Shown here: positions 17,247 to 26,032 of the stretch, in pieces | How the letters are laid out: every line of letters begins with the position of its first letter | How positions within the stretch are numbered: position 1 is the first letter of the stretch | DNA from: Shewanella algae | GTDB lineage: Bacteria; Pseudomonadota; Gammaproteobacteria; Enterobacterales; Shewanellaceae | DNA length: 64,000 bases | Direction of reading: 5' to 3' | Assembly (NCBI RefSeq): GCF_009183365.2 | Contig: NZ_CP068230.1 | Location: 4,059,001 to 4,123,000 of the forward strand | The notes under the pieces: model-generated | The model's input: the letters and a program-made list of their open reading frames with translations, nothing else | Database searches by the model: none | Told to the model about the DNA's origin: nothing | Translations under genes and position numbers: made by a program

Positions 17247-18557
17247 TTACTGGCTCTTGAGGTAAACGCTTGGTTTAGTGCGGCACACAACCCAAGCCGG
17301 ATAAAGACCCGCCAACATGGCGGTACCTACCGCTATCCCGGGGGTGATAAACCACATACTCAAAGACAGGTGCGTCAGCCCTTCGGCAACCCCGAAGCGC
17401 GCCGACAGGCTATAGAGTGCTCCCCAGGCCCAGGCGAGGCCGAGAAAACCACCCAACAGTCCAATCACGCCCACCTCGACCATGTATTGAGAGAAGATCT
17501 GCCCGCGGCTGGCCCCAATGGCGCGGCGCACGCCAACCTCGGGAGCTCGCTTAAGGAACTTGGTCAGCATCAACCCCAGAATATTGACCAGGCAAACACT
17601 GAGAAACAGTATGCTCAGCCCCACCAGAATCTTATTGTCCTCGGGCACTACGTGATTTTTCTCCAGCCAGGCGTCTACATCGGACAGCTGCGCCGACTCA
17701 GAGGGAGACTTGCCATCGGTAAAGCGCCCCAGTTCTTTTTGCTGCTCGACATACTGAGCGAGGAAGTTCTTATAGGCGGCTCTGTCTTCTGCGCTTGGCA
17801 GTTCGACCCAGTACTCGAGCCAGACTTTCTCTGAAACCAGCCGTTCCTGATAGTTGTCCAGGCGCTCATACTTCCAACCCGAGACATTCCCCCAAACCGG
17901 AAACTCTTCATGGGCGGCCAGCGAAAACGGAATATACACTTGCTCGGCACTGGCAAAGGCGCCGCTGGTAGGATCGTAATACTTGGGCTGAGGGTTCCAG
18001 TCGGCTATCACGCCCACCACCTGAAAGGGTTTGCGGTTGAGATAGACCGTCTTGCCGACGCTGTTCTCGCCACCAAACAGCTTCTGGTTCAGCTTTCTGC
18101 CGATAACCACTTGATAGGCCGCTTGCTCGTCCACTGATTTGTCCCAAACGTTGCCATAGAGAAAAGGCACTTCGAACAGCGGGAAGAAGCCGCGGTCTGT
18201 CACCCTGACGCCCTGCAACATGGGTAGAACTTCAGGGTCATCCGTTTGCACCGCCATACCACTGCGGAACATGGCGGCCTGCGATTTGGGAAGATCCCCC
18301 TTACGCAGATTCATGGCATCCTGAAAAGTGATCAGCGAGTGAAACTCATCCCAGGAATCGGGTCCCTGGCTCCACAGCTGCACTGTGTTGAGTTGCTCGG
18401 CGCGATCCCCGGCCGGGTTGAAGGACATCATGCTATACACGTTCAGCGTGGTGATGGTGATCCCTATCCCCACTGAGATGGCCAACACCATCAACAGCGA
18501 CAATATCGGCGTCTTTTTGATGCTGCGCCAGGCCAGGTCAACATAATAAATAAACAT
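17247..18557 (-). CDS. ABC transporter permease, MacB/FtsX-like (first permease)
   Basis: 436 residues. N-terminal membrane helix (ILSLLMVLAISVGIGITITT), a periplasmic MacB-PCD domain of about 230 residues, and three C-terminal membrane helices with the FtsX-type motif RAPEVGVRRAIGASRGQIFS. Proteins of this type do not simply translocate a solute across the inner membrane. They use ATP hydrolysis to drive periplasmic conformational work (mechanotransmission), expelling peptides, lipoproteins or toxins together with an adaptor and a TolC-like channel. It lies 11 nt downstream of the ATPase gene. No outer-membrane factor is encoded in this cluster, so a shared TolC is expected. Confidence 0.85.
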   Translation of the reverse strand: MFIYYVDLAWRSIKKTPILSLLMVLAISVGIGITITTLNVYSMMSFNPAGDRAEQLNTVQLWSQGPDSWDEFHSLITFQDAMNLRKGDLPKSQAAMFRSGMAVQTDDPEVLPMLQGVRVTDRGFFPLFEVPFLYGNVWDKSVDEQAAYQVVIGRKLNQKLFGGENSVGKTVYLNRKPFQVVGVIADWNPQPKYYDPTSGAFASAEQVYIPFSLAAHEEFPVWGNVSGWKYERLDNYQERLVSEKVWLEYWVELPSAEDRAAYKNFLAQYVEQQKELGRFTDGKSPSESAQLSDVDAWLEKNHVVPEDNKILVGLSILFLSVCLVNILGLMLTKFLKRAPEVGVRRAIGASRGQIFSQYMVEVGVIGLLGGFLGLAWAWGALYSLSARFGVAEGLTHLSLSMWFITPGIAVGTAMLAGLYPAWVVCRTKPSVYLKSQ

Positions 18558-18568
18558 GCTCGCGCTCC

Positions 18569-19291
18569 TTAGCTGGCCACTTGTTCGGCCACATCCAGCT
18601 GCGGCGCCTGTTCGGTTTGATAGCGGCTGAAGTCACACACCTGGCCATCCACTATCTGAATATTGCGCTGGGCGCGGCGGGCCAGCTCCGGGTCATGGGT
18701 CACCATGATGATGGTCGTGCCGGCCTTGTTGATCTCTTCCAGCAGTTCCATCACCTGGCGGGCCATCAGGCTGTCCAGGTTACCCGTAGGTTCGTCGGCG
18801 AGCAGGAATCTCGGCTCCCCGGCCAAGGCGCGGGCGATGGCCACCCGCTGCTGCTGACCACCCGAGAGTTGTGAGGGCAGATGCTTCATCCTCGCCCCCA
18901 GGCCCACCTGCTCCAGCGCCTGCTTCACCCGCTTCTGGCGCTCCTTGGCGCCAAAGCCGCGATAACGCAGTGGTACTTCAACATTCTCCGCCAGATTCAA
19001 GTCAGGGATAAGGTTAAAACCCTGAAAGATAAAGCCAATTTTTTCATTACGAATGGCCGCGGCCTTGTTGTCACTCAGGTTGGAGATATTGACATCATCG
19101 AGAAAATACTCGCCATGGGTAAAGCCTTCGAGCAGACCTGCGATATTGAGAAAGGTGGTTTTACCCGAGCCCGACGGTCCGGTCACGGCAACAAATTCCC
19201 CCTCTTGCACCGACAGATTGAAATCCCGTAACGCATGGGTTTCCACTAAATCCGTTTTGAACACCTTGTTGATATTTTTCATGGTTAACAT
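18569..19291 (-). CDS. MacB/LolD-type ABC transporter ATP-binding protein
   Basis: 240 residues. Walker A GPSGSGKTT, Q-loop region GFIFQGFNLIPDLNLAENVE, signature LSGGQQQRVAIARAL, Walker B FLLADEPTGNLD and H-loop IIMVTHDPELA. The LNLAENVEVPLRYRG stretch and GNLDS are typical of the MacB/LolD subgroup that pairs with FtsX-type permeases. AAGGAA lies 8 nt before ATG 19291. It sits between the small membrane peptide gene and the two permease genes in a single operon. Confidence 0.92.
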   Translation of the reverse strand: MLTMKNINKVFKTDLVETHALRDFNLSVQEGEFVAVTGPSGSGKTTFLNIAGLLEGFTHGEYFLDDVNISNLSDNKAAAIRNEKIGFIFQGFNLIPDLNLAENVEVPLRYRGFGAKERQKRVKQALEQVGLGARMKHLPSQLSGGQQQRVAIARALAGEPRFLLADEPTGNLDSLMARQVMELLEEINKAGTTIIMVTHDPELARRAQRNIQIVDGQVCDFSRYQTEQAPQLDVAEQVAS

Positions 19292-19326
19292 GGTTTTAGT
19301 TCCTTATTTTTGCGTTATTCGGTGAG

Positions 19327-19575
19327 TTATTTTAGTTTCGTCAGGGCAGACAGGCATTGCCCAAGCCACTGGCCCGGCGCCATCGCGGTATGGCTGACAT
19401 CGGTAACTTGCCCCGGCTCAGCCGACACAGAGTTGACTGTGGTGGCTTCGATAAGATTGAGTCCCAGCAGGAACCAGTCCGAGGTATCTCGGGTATAGAC
19501 CAGAGTCGCCACCAGCAACAGCATAAGAGCCAGGGCCGCCACCAGACGTTCGGTGTTGAAGCTTTCGGTTTTCAT
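19327..19575 (-). CDS. Small membrane-anchored protein inside the ABC exporter operon
   Basis: An 82-residue protein with one N-terminal hydrophobic helix (LVAALALMLLLVATLVY) and a periplasmic tail of about 55 residues (DTSDWFLLGLNLIEATTVNS onward). GAGGAGA precedes ATG 19575. It starts 10 nt after the adaptor gene stop and ends 35 nt before the ATPase start. I do not recognise a family. Its position suggests a subunit, a chaperone or a substrate-related peptide of the exporter. The open frame extends to 19614, but that start lies within the adaptor gene and has no ribosome binding site. Confidence 0.68.
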   Translation of the reverse strand: MKTESFNTERLVAALALMLLLVATLVYTRDTSDWFLLGLNLIEATTVNSVSAEPGQVTDVSHTAMAPGQWLGQCLSALTKLK

Positions 19576-19585
19576 TCTTCTCTCC

Positions 19586-20848
19586 TCAGCGAACCAGCAC
19601 TTGCTCGGCGTCATTGAACAGATCGATATTGGAAATCACCCATTGGTCTCCCACCTCGCCGCCTTCCAGCACCTCGATATGGCTCATGCTGCGGGCGCCG
19701 AGTTTGATCTCGGTGCGCTCGGCTATATCCCCCTGAAGACGGTACACCAGGCGGCCACCGCCACTGTTCACGAAGGCGCCGCGCTTGACCATCAGTACAT
19801 CGGCACGGTTTTCCAACAAGACCCTGGCCGACAGGCGCTGATTCTGCCTCAGGTGCAAAGCGGTATCCTGCTGGAACCGGACCCGGGTAGAGACTTCGCG
19901 GTTACGTACTTCGGGGGAGATGGAGGCCAACTTGCCCATCACCATCACGCCGCCGAAGTTGAGTTCCACATCCATCCCCAGCCCCAGTTCATCGGCGTAG
20001 GTTTCCGGCACTGCCAACTCAGCCTCGAAGGCACTCAAGTCCACTACGGTCAGGATCGGCTGGCTCTGGGCGATACGGGCTTTTTGTTCCGTCAGCCAGT
20101 TACCTATGATGCCGCCAACAGGGGCTGTGATGTTCAGTGCTGCCACCTGACGTTCCAACTCGGCTACCACCAGTGCCTGACGATTGACCTCGGCCGCCTT
20201 GTTTTGCAGCTCAAAGGTCAAGGTGTCTTTCATCAGTGCGGCTTCCTGCTGGGCATGGGCATACTGCAGCTTGGCCTTGTGCAACTCATCCTTGCTCTTC
20301 TCGTAATCTATCTTGGAGATCAGGCTGGTTTCGATCAGTTGATCGCCGCGGCGGCTCTCCCTGTCTGCGGCCTCCAGATCCACCTTGGCCATATCCAGTG
20401 TCTGATTCGCCTTGAGTTGATTACGTCTGGCGTCCAACTTGGCCCGTTCCAGGGCACTCTTCATCCCGTCGAGCAGGGCCTGCTGCTGCTTGAGGCTGTT
20501 GGTCAGGCTGTGGCTTTCTATGGTCGCGACCACCTGGCCCTGCTCGACCCTGTCCCCTGGATTGGCTATCAGAGTCACAGTGCCGCCTTCCGGGCTGTAG
20601 AGGATTGGTGCGTTGGCGGCGACTATCTTGCCTGTAGTGGCGATATCCCGGGTTAGAGTGCCGCGCTCCAGAGTGGCGAAGCGCAGCTCACTGCGATCTA
20701 TGGATTCACTGACACCGCTGCCACTGACACTGGCCCACACCAGGCCCGACAGCAACAATACTGCCGCGCCCAGGGTAGCCGGCCACTTGAGGCGACGCGC
20801 TAAACTCGGCGCCACTTGCTTGTCTTGTCCGCTGGTATCCTTAATCAT
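19586..20848 (-). CDS. Periplasmic adaptor subunit (HlyD/MacA-like membrane fusion protein)
   Basis: 420 residues, with a single N-terminal membrane anchor (KWPATLGAAVLLLSGLVWAS). Then come the first half of a biotinyl-lipoyl-like domain (GGTVTLIANPGDRVEQGQVV), a long alpha-hairpin coiled coil (about residues 110-250, many Leu/Ala/Gln/Lys), the second lipoyl half (ITAPVGGIIGNWLTEQKARI), and beta-barrel and membrane-proximal domains. This bridges the MacB-like permeases to an outer-membrane TolC-type channel. It is the first gene of the operon. GAGGAAC is present upstream of the ATG, and a -24/-12 type promoter lies 50 nt upstream. Confidence 0.9.
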   Translation of the reverse strand: MIKDTSGQDKQVAPSLARRLKWPATLGAAVLLLSGLVWASVSGSGVSESIDRSELRFATLERGTLTRDIATTGKIVAANAPILYSPEGGTVTLIANPGDRVEQGQVVATIESHSLTNSLKQQQALLDGMKSALERAKLDARRNQLKANQTLDMAKVDLEAADRESRRGDQLIETSLISKIDYEKSKDELHKAKLQYAHAQQEAALMKDTLTFELQNKAAEVNRQALVVAELERQVAALNITAPVGGIIGNWLTEQKARIAQSQPILTVVDLSAFEAELAVPETYADELGLGMDVELNFGGVMVMGKLASISPEVRNREVSTRVRFQQDTALHLRQNQRLSARVLLENRADVLMVKRGAFVNSGGGRLVYRLQGDIAERTEIKLGARSMSHIEVLEGGEVGDQWVISNIDLFNDAEQVLVR

Positions 20849-20897
20849 CCCGTTTGTTCCTCAATTGAGCTTGTGACCATCTTGTTGCAACTAGGTT

Positions 20898-20914
20898 TAC
20901 AAAGCTTGTGCCAA
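20898..20914 (-). promoter_or_regulatory. Sigma-54 (-24/-12) promoter of the ABC exporter operon
   Basis: On the minus strand the sequence is TTGGCACAAGCTTTGTA, that is TGGCAC, 5 nt, TTGT. It matches the -24/-12 consensus TGGCAC-N5-TTGC except for the final T. The expected start near 20886 leaves a leader of about 38 nt before the adaptor ATG at 20848. An NtrC-family activator is encoded in the same cluster and rpoN itself lies at 47614. Confidence 0.72.
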
Positions 20915-20967
20915 GTTTAGATAGTCATAGTTATCAATTGGTTGGAAAGCAGTGAAGATTTTATTTG

Positions 20968-21025
20968 TGTCCGCGGACAAGCAGATACTGTCCGCTTTTT
21001 GCAAAAGTGTCCGCCTGGCGGACAC
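20968..21025 (-). promoter_or_regulatory. Three TGTCCGC-type upstream activator sites
   Basis: Three related sites: a perfect palindrome TGTCCGCGGACA (20968-20979), a half site TGTCCGC (20989-20995), and the inverted repeat GTGTCCGCCTGGCGGACAC (21007-21025). Their centres are about 85-130 nt upstream of the predicted transcription start, the usual place for enhancers of an NtrC-type activator. The regulator encoded at 14486-15913 is the obvious candidate to bind them (inference). Confidence 0.7.
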
Positions 21026-21111
21026 TTAGTAACAGAAGAATAAATAGAGGCCGGGCTTAAAACGCCTGCAGCAGGATTACCAGACTGGCGCCGAAGCCGG
21101 GATGATGATTG

Positions 21112-22017
21112 TCATAGCCGCTGCCCTTCGCGGGCCTTGTCGAGCACCTTGCAGATAGCCTCAACACCTTCCAGCGCCCTTGGGGTCGCCCGGTGCAGAA
21201 TATCGGCGTTAAGTGTGTAGATTTGTTCCATTTTCACCGCAGGGATCTCCTGCCATTGGCTCCAATCCAACCGCTTGCCATCGCCCTTTTCATCTGTCTT
21301 GATGATCACCTCGGGTTGACTGAGAAGCACATTTTCCATGCTTACCTGGGGATAGGGAGAGCTGCTGTCCTTGAAGACGTTGTTGCCATGGCAGACTTCC
21401 AACAACTGCTGGATCCAACTGTCCTGGGCCACTGTCATCAAAGGCTCGGACCAGAGTTGATAGAACACCTTGATCTCCGGCTTGGTGGCATTGTCCCGGC
21501 GCAAATTTGCCAATTGCTGCCGGTAGTCGGCAGCCACTTCCCCGGCCTGCTGTCTGTGACCGGTGAGACGCCCTAGCTGTTCCAGCTCTTCGGCAATGCC
21601 TTCCAGGGTCTTGGGGTCACTGCCGTAAATGCGATACCCAAGCTTGGTCAGCTGTTCTATATCTTCGCTGCGGTTGCCCGTGTCCCAGACCACCACCAGA
21701 TCCGGATTCAGCTCTATCACTCTTTCTATCTGTATGCCGTAGTAACCGCCTATTCGGGGAATGGCCTTGGCGGCCTCGGGGAAATCGGCATAGTCTGTGG
21801 TGGCCACTATCTGTTCACCCGCGCCTATGGCAAACAACATCTCCACCGCATGGGGAGAAAGCGCCACTATGCGCATGGCGGGCCTGGCACTGACGCTTTT
21901 GTTGCCCCCCTTGTTGACTGCTTTGTCGGGCGACTTGGCCTGAGCGACAGGGCTCAGAGCCAAACTGCAAAGCAGGCAGAGTATCAGTCGGTTCACCTGG
22001 TTTCCTTGGTTATTCAC
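21112..22017 (-). CDS. btuF: BtuF-like periplasmic cobalamin/metal-chelate binding protein
   Basis: A 301-residue helical-backbone (class III) ABC binding protein with a signal peptide (LILCLLCSLALSPVAQA). N-terminal lobe: RIVALSPHAVEMLFAIGAGE and IVATTDYADFPEAAKAIPRI, then IGGYYGIQIERVIELNPDLV. Then a long backbone helix and a second lobe ending in VKMEQIYTLNADILHRATPR. The PHAVEMLFAIGAG and GGYYGIQIERVIELNPDLV motifs fit the BtuF family of cobalamin receptors. No btuCD genes adjoin it and no cobalamin riboswitch was recognised upstream, so the substrate could also be a corrinoid relative or another chelate. Confidence 0.75.
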   Translation of the reverse strand: MNNQGNQVNRLILCLLCSLALSPVAQAKSPDKAVNKGGNKSVSARPAMRIVALSPHAVEMLFAIGAGEQIVATTDYADFPEAAKAIPRIGGYYGIQIERVIELNPDLVVVWDTGNRSEDIEQLTKLGYRIYGSDPKTLEGIAEELEQLGRLTGHRQQAGEVAADYRQQLANLRRDNATKPEIKVFYQLWSEPLMTVAQDSWIQQLLEVCHGNNVFKDSSSPYPQVSMENVLLSQPEVIIKTDEKGDGKRLDWSQWQEIPAVKMEQIYTLNADILHRATPRALEGVEAICKVLDKAREGQRL

Positions 22018-22245
22018 AATTGTGCTTCAAGCATACCTCAAGCAAGTTGTGAGTAAAACGCGCGGCCCTGGTTATGCGGCCGCAAAAAAGCGCACCATTT
22101 GACCAATTAAAAGTCAGCCAATGTTCAGTTTTGAGACAGCACAAGTAAAACTTGTTAAACATTGGCATTACAGGTTGACCGACGGTAAATAATTAATTTT
22201 AATACCCTTAATTTATAAATACTTATAGAGCACCAAGGAACCCCT

Positions 22246-23658
22246 GTGCGTCTCTTTTTCGTCCTGATATTTTGCTGTTTCGGCCTGCTTGGCGGCTGTA
22301 AAAGCACCCCATCCGCCCCAGAACCTCAACCCGTAGATCCGCAGAAACTGGCATTGGAACAAGCCTTCAACGCCAGAGGCTTTACTCTGTCACCACTGGA
22401 TAACATCAATTATCTGGGGGCCAGGCAGTGCAGCAACCTGGAGCTTCAGGCCCACAGAGGCTCGATACGTTTTCCGGAAAACTCGCTGGAAGCCGTCATA
22501 GATGCCCTGGATAACCAGTTCGATGTGATTGAAATCGATGTGCGCCTGACCCGGGATGATGTCTGGGTCATTCATCACGATGGCCGTACCGGACGTGAAA
22601 CCGGCACCATAGACAATAAGCGCCGCAAGATAGAGTCGATTCGCTATGAGAAAGAGTGGGGCTATCTGCGCCAGCGGGACATGCAAACCGGCGCCCTCAC
22701 AGATACTGTACCGCCCAACTTTCGCCAACTGGCGCAGGTGTTCAGTCGTTATGCCCATAGCGGACAGAAGCTGAATATTGAGATCAAGAGTCGCGCCGGC
22801 AGCCGGGATCTGGAGATGCTCGACTATCTGGCCTTCAGTATCATAGGCCAGGGGCGCTACTTCTACAGCAGTCTGGAGCTGGAAAACCTCAAAAAAATTA
22901 GGCAGATAAACGACGCTGTATTCCTGTCCTTTATCCAGAGCCCGGCCAAGGCCTCGATGAACAAACTGGCGGCCGATATGAAACGCGGCGCAGGTCAAGA
23001 CCCCATCTTTTTGCGTAATCAATCCATGCTGGAAGATATTCAGGGTTACGCCAACCGCCGCTACCGGGAAAAGCGCTACGACTCCTCGGCCGGACTCAAT
23101 AAGCTGAAAAAGGCGCTCAAGTCCAACTTCGGTATCGCCCTGGACATACGCCACTATCGGCAAAACGCCTCTGGGTTCAAATCAGTGGCCCATAACCGCG
23201 GCATTCCTGTGGCCAGCTATACCATCAATGGTCATGATTACCACGAACAGAGCCTGCTGGGACTCAAGCGCAGTCAACTGCCCGACTCTGTGATTATCGA
23301 CGACAGTCTCTATGGCTTTTGCAGCCGCTTCGCCCTGCCGCCCATGCTGCCCTATCATGGCAGCACTGAGCTGACCCGCAAGCTGGCCACGCTGCCCAAG
23401 GACCTGGATCTCTCCAAGCTCTCTTTGCTGGAAACCTACTGGCCCAACGGCCTGTATCCGGCGGTGGATGGCAAACTGAAGTCCTTCAAGACAGGCGCTG
23501 TGGCCAATAAAGGCAAGGCGTCCCAGTCCGAGTCTGGCGGCGGCTTTGTTCCTGTGATCATGAAAACCCAGGCCGGCCCCAGAGAAAACCAGACCCAAGT
23601 AGACCTCACCGCCGATGATGCAGTGAAAATAGAGCTGCGCCGCAGCGAGCAGCAGTGA
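22246..23658 (+). CDS. Glycerophosphodiester phosphodiesterase-like lipoprotein
   Basis: 470 residues starting at GTG 22246, with AAGGAA 5 nt upstream. The lipobox LLGGC places the lipidated Cys at residue 18. The GDPD domain begins with LQAHRGSIRFPENSLEAVID (the HRG catalytic His and the conserved PENS). It continues with FDVIEIDVRLTRDDVWVIHH (metal-binding ExD and the second His), and later INIEIK-like LNIEIKSRAG. Such enzymes hydrolyse glycerophosphodiesters to sn-glycerol 3-phosphate and an alcohol. About 110 extra C-terminal residues have no match I know. It is the first gene of an apparent three-gene operon (gaps of 10 and 12 nt) with two large membrane proteins of unknown function. Confidence 0.82.
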   Translation: MRLFFVLIFCCFGLLGGCKSTPSAPEPQPVDPQKLALEQAFNARGFTLSPLDNINYLGARQCSNLELQAHRGSIRFPENSLEAVIDALDNQFDVIEIDVRLTRDDVWVIHHDGRTGRETGTIDNKRRKIESIRYEKEWGYLRQRDMQTGALTDTVPPNFRQLAQVFSRYAHSGQKLNIEIKSRAGSRDLEMLDYLAFSIIGQGRYFYSSLELENLKKIRQINDAVFLSFIQSPAKASMNKLAADMKRGAGQDPIFLRNQSMLEDIQGYANRRYREKRYDSSAGLNKLKKALKSNFGIALDIRHYRQNASGFKSVAHNRGIPVASYTINGHDYHEQSLLGLKRSQLPDSVIIDDSLYGFCSRFALPPMLPYHGSTELTRKLATLPKDLDLSKLSLLETYWPNGLYPAVDGKLKSFKTGAVANKGKASQSESGGGFVPVIMKTQAGPRENQTQVDLTADDAVKIELRRSEQQ

Positions 23659-23668
23659 GGAACCAAGG

Positions 23669-26020
23669 ATGAAAAAACTGTCCTGGCGGGTCTTTTTCCT
23701 GCTGCTGAGCGCCGCCTATCTGATCCCAGAGGCCATCTTCAACGCCCAACTGGTTTCTTTGGTGGGCTTGGGCACACCCAAGCCCGAGCAACTCGAACAC
23801 CTGGAGATTTACGGCCGCACCATTTCCGGGATAGGTGTGACCCTGCTGCTGGCCGATCTCTTGCCGGCGCGGCTGTTCAAAACCGGCCTGAGAGGCAGCC
23901 TGACCCTGTTGCTGCTCACCTTGTGCGTCTGGCCCAGCGTGTTTTTCGGTCAAAAATACCTGATAGAACAATGGCTGATTGAACCCTCTACCCCGGAGCA
24001 GCGTCAATACGCGGCCTACAGCGCGGCGCTGCGTGATGCCCTGGCGGTTAACGCGGTCGAAGTCGAAGGTCTCAACTACGACCCCAAAGAGCTGCACAGC
24101 TCTGAAAACCTGACCTTTCTGGCCCTGTTCGGCGGCCTGGCCTATGCCGACCACAACCTCACCGACAACCTGGATGATTACAAGCAGAAGATCATTCACA
24201 ACTTCGTGCAAAAGCGGGCCTATCGCGACTTTGACCAGCACTATCACGACTTTGGTCAACTCTATGATGAACTGTCGGCCAGCTATCGCAGTTATGCCGA
24301 AGGCTCCAACCGCTACAACCAGACCCTGGCCGGGATCCCGGAGCGGGAGATGGGTTACTGGCAGAACATAGAGCAGGAGGTCAATCAGGGATGGGGCAAG
24401 TATCAACAGGCGCAAAAGGCCCATGTGGCCAAGGCCGGTGCCAGGGCCCAGGAATATGGCCCCAAGATCTTCGCCTACCATGAAGATACCAACCGCTGCC
24501 AGGAACGCTACAAGAAGTCGTCCCAGAAAGAACGTCGCTATCAATGTATAGAACGGGAAAACGCCCGCTACAAGACAATGATCTCCAAGGCAGGGCTCGG
24601 CTACATAGATCCCAACTACTGGTTGATAGTCGAAGACATCAGCACAGGTGAAAACCTGCTGTCCAGCGCCCTGTTCGGGGTGATGACCGCCGGTGTCGGC
24701 ACCGCCATGCAGGCGCTGAGCCTGGCCACAGGTGGCGATGGCGGTCTTAAGGACAAACGCTATAAGTACACAGACGATCCGGATCATTACCAGCGTCTGT
24801 TCTTGGCCCATCCCAAATTCCAGGCAATGTTTGAAAAGGAAACCGGCTATCCGTTCAACATAGCGTCACTGGCCGACTTCAGGGTGCATCCTGTGACTCA
24901 GGTGAAACTGCGCCGGGCCCTCAAGGCCAAGGGGCTGAAACTGCCGGACAGCTGGCATATCAGCAATCGTCCGCTGTTTAGTCAAAGCGTGGCCAAGACG
25001 GTTAAGGCCGAAGCCGATGCCCGCTGGCAGAGCGAGATGCGTAAACGCGGTTTGGACTTGCCCATCAACTTAAGTTGGAACGCCTTCCAGTTGCATCCGC
25101 AGATCCAACGCAAGATAGCCGCTCGCATGGGCGATCTCTATGTGCCGAACGTCCGCGCCGACTGGAACCAGGCCAACTTCAAACGCCATGTGCTGGATCC
25201 CAACATCCAGAAGCGTACCCAGAGTTACCTGCAGATGTTGGCCGAATCCGAACGTGAATTTGCCGATGGCGGACGCTATGCCGAGCAAGGCAAGCAGGCG
25301 CTGCGATCTGTGATTATTCCGCCCATCTCCATGTCACTCAGCCTGTTTTTGCTCTGTATGACCTTTATCAAGCTGCCGCTGAAGACGCTGCAGCTGTTCC
25401 GCCCCGGCGCGAGTCAAGCAAGTGCCAGCGAAGACAGTACCGGCATAAATGAGAATGCCACTGAAAGTGCCAAGTCCGGCAAACGCCGCTGGCTGGCATT
25501 GACCGCCAAGCTGTTGCCGCCCCTGTTACTGCTGACCTTGCCGGTGCTTTTGGTGCAAAACCGCTACACCCAGGATGATACCAGCCCGGTGAACTACTTC
25601 CTCACCAAGGTGGAACAGTCCGGCAATATCGGCTTTGCCTACGCCCTGCGCTGGACACTGCACGCCCAGCCGCTGCTGCATCCTTTGGGGCTGAGCTTTG
25701 AGCAACACACGGGTATCTATCAGGCCTTCTCGCCACTGGCGCATTCACTGGCCAAGATAGACTTGCTGCACAAGAGCACTCCAACGCCACTCAAGGCCAG
25801 CGAGCTGGCACCGACCGAGACACGCCTCAAGGTCGAAACCAATGTGAACAACGCAAATATCAGGATCATGAACATCGGCCCCAAGTATCACCCGGGGATC
25901 CGGCTTAAACCGGGCAACTACGATGTGCTGGTAAGCGCCCCCGGTTATCAGACCTACCGCAAATGGCACAGCCTGAATGGCGGCGAACAAACACTGACAA
26001 TCCGTCTTTTACCCCATTGA
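23669..26020 (+). CDS. Large membrane protein with C-terminal PEGA domain, unknown function
   Basis: 783 residues. Three N-terminal hydrophobic segments (VFFLLLSAAYLIPEAIF, ISGIGVTLLLADLLPARLF, LTLLLLTLCVWPSVFFG), then a long charged, Tyr/Arg/Gln-rich domain of about 450 residues, then two more membrane segments near residues 550 and 615 (SMSLSLFLLCMTFIKL; LLPPLLLLTLPVLLVQ). The last 65 residues are a PEGA-like domain (VNNANIRIMNIGPKYHPGIR, LKPGNYDVLVSAPGYQTYRK). PEGA domains are extracytoplasmic beta modules found in surface and sensor proteins. I do not recognise the middle region. Encoded 10 nt after the GDPD lipoprotein gene, so probably a partner at the envelope. Confidence 0.7.
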   Translation: MKKLSWRVFFLLLSAAYLIPEAIFNAQLVSLVGLGTPKPEQLEHLEIYGRTISGIGVTLLLADLLPARLFKTGLRGSLTLLLLTLCVWPSVFFGQKYLIEQWLIEPSTPEQRQYAAYSAALRDALAVNAVEVEGLNYDPKELHSSENLTFLALFGGLAYADHNLTDNLDDYKQKIIHNFVQKRAYRDFDQHYHDFGQLYDELSASYRSYAEGSNRYNQTLAGIPEREMGYWQNIEQEVNQGWGKYQQAQKAHVAKAGARAQEYGPKIFAYHEDTNRCQERYKKSSQKERRYQCIERENARYKTMISKAGLGYIDPNYWLIVEDISTGENLLSSALFGVMTAGVGTAMQALSLATGGDGGLKDKRYKYTDDPDHYQRLFLAHPKFQAMFEKETGYPFNIASLADFRVHPVTQVKLRRALKAKGLKLPDSWHISNRPLFSQSVAKTVKAEADARWQSEMRKRGLDLPINLSWNAFQLHPQIQRKIAARMGDLYVPNVRADWNQANFKRHVLDPNIQKRTQSYLQMLAESEREFADGGRYAEQGKQALRSVIIPPISMSLSLFLLCMTFIKLPLKTLQLFRPGASQASASEDSTGINENATESAKSGKRRWLALTAKLLPPLLLLTLPVLLVQNRYTQDDTSPVNYFLTKVEQSGNIGFAYALRWTLHAQPLLHPLGLSFEQHTGIYQAFSPLAHSLAKIDLLHKSTPTPLKASELAPTETRLKVETNVNNANIRIMNIGPKYHPGIRLKPGNYDVLVSAPGYQTYRKWHSLNGGEQTLTIRLLPH

Positions 26021-26032
26021 CAAGGAAACTGA

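Noticed and set aside
19553..20656. A 367-codon plus-strand frame opposite the adaptor gene
   Set aside because: Shadow frame. The minus-strand protein is a textbook periplasmic adaptor.
21050..21111. Continued open frame after the btuF stop, ending in GASLVILLQAF
   Set aside because: About 20 codons in another frame with no start signal. It could mark a frameshifted extension, but BtuF is already of normal length.
22018..22245. Search for a cobalamin riboswitch upstream of the btuF-like gene
   Set aside because: No B12-box-like core or long structured leader was seen.
23606..24811. A 401-codon open frame on the minus strand opposite the PEGA-domain gene
   Set aside because: It is a shadow of the real gene. 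Composition is low-complexity (Gly/Leu/Val/Gln-rich), there is no ribosome binding site, and the plus-strand gene has clear domains and operon spacing.
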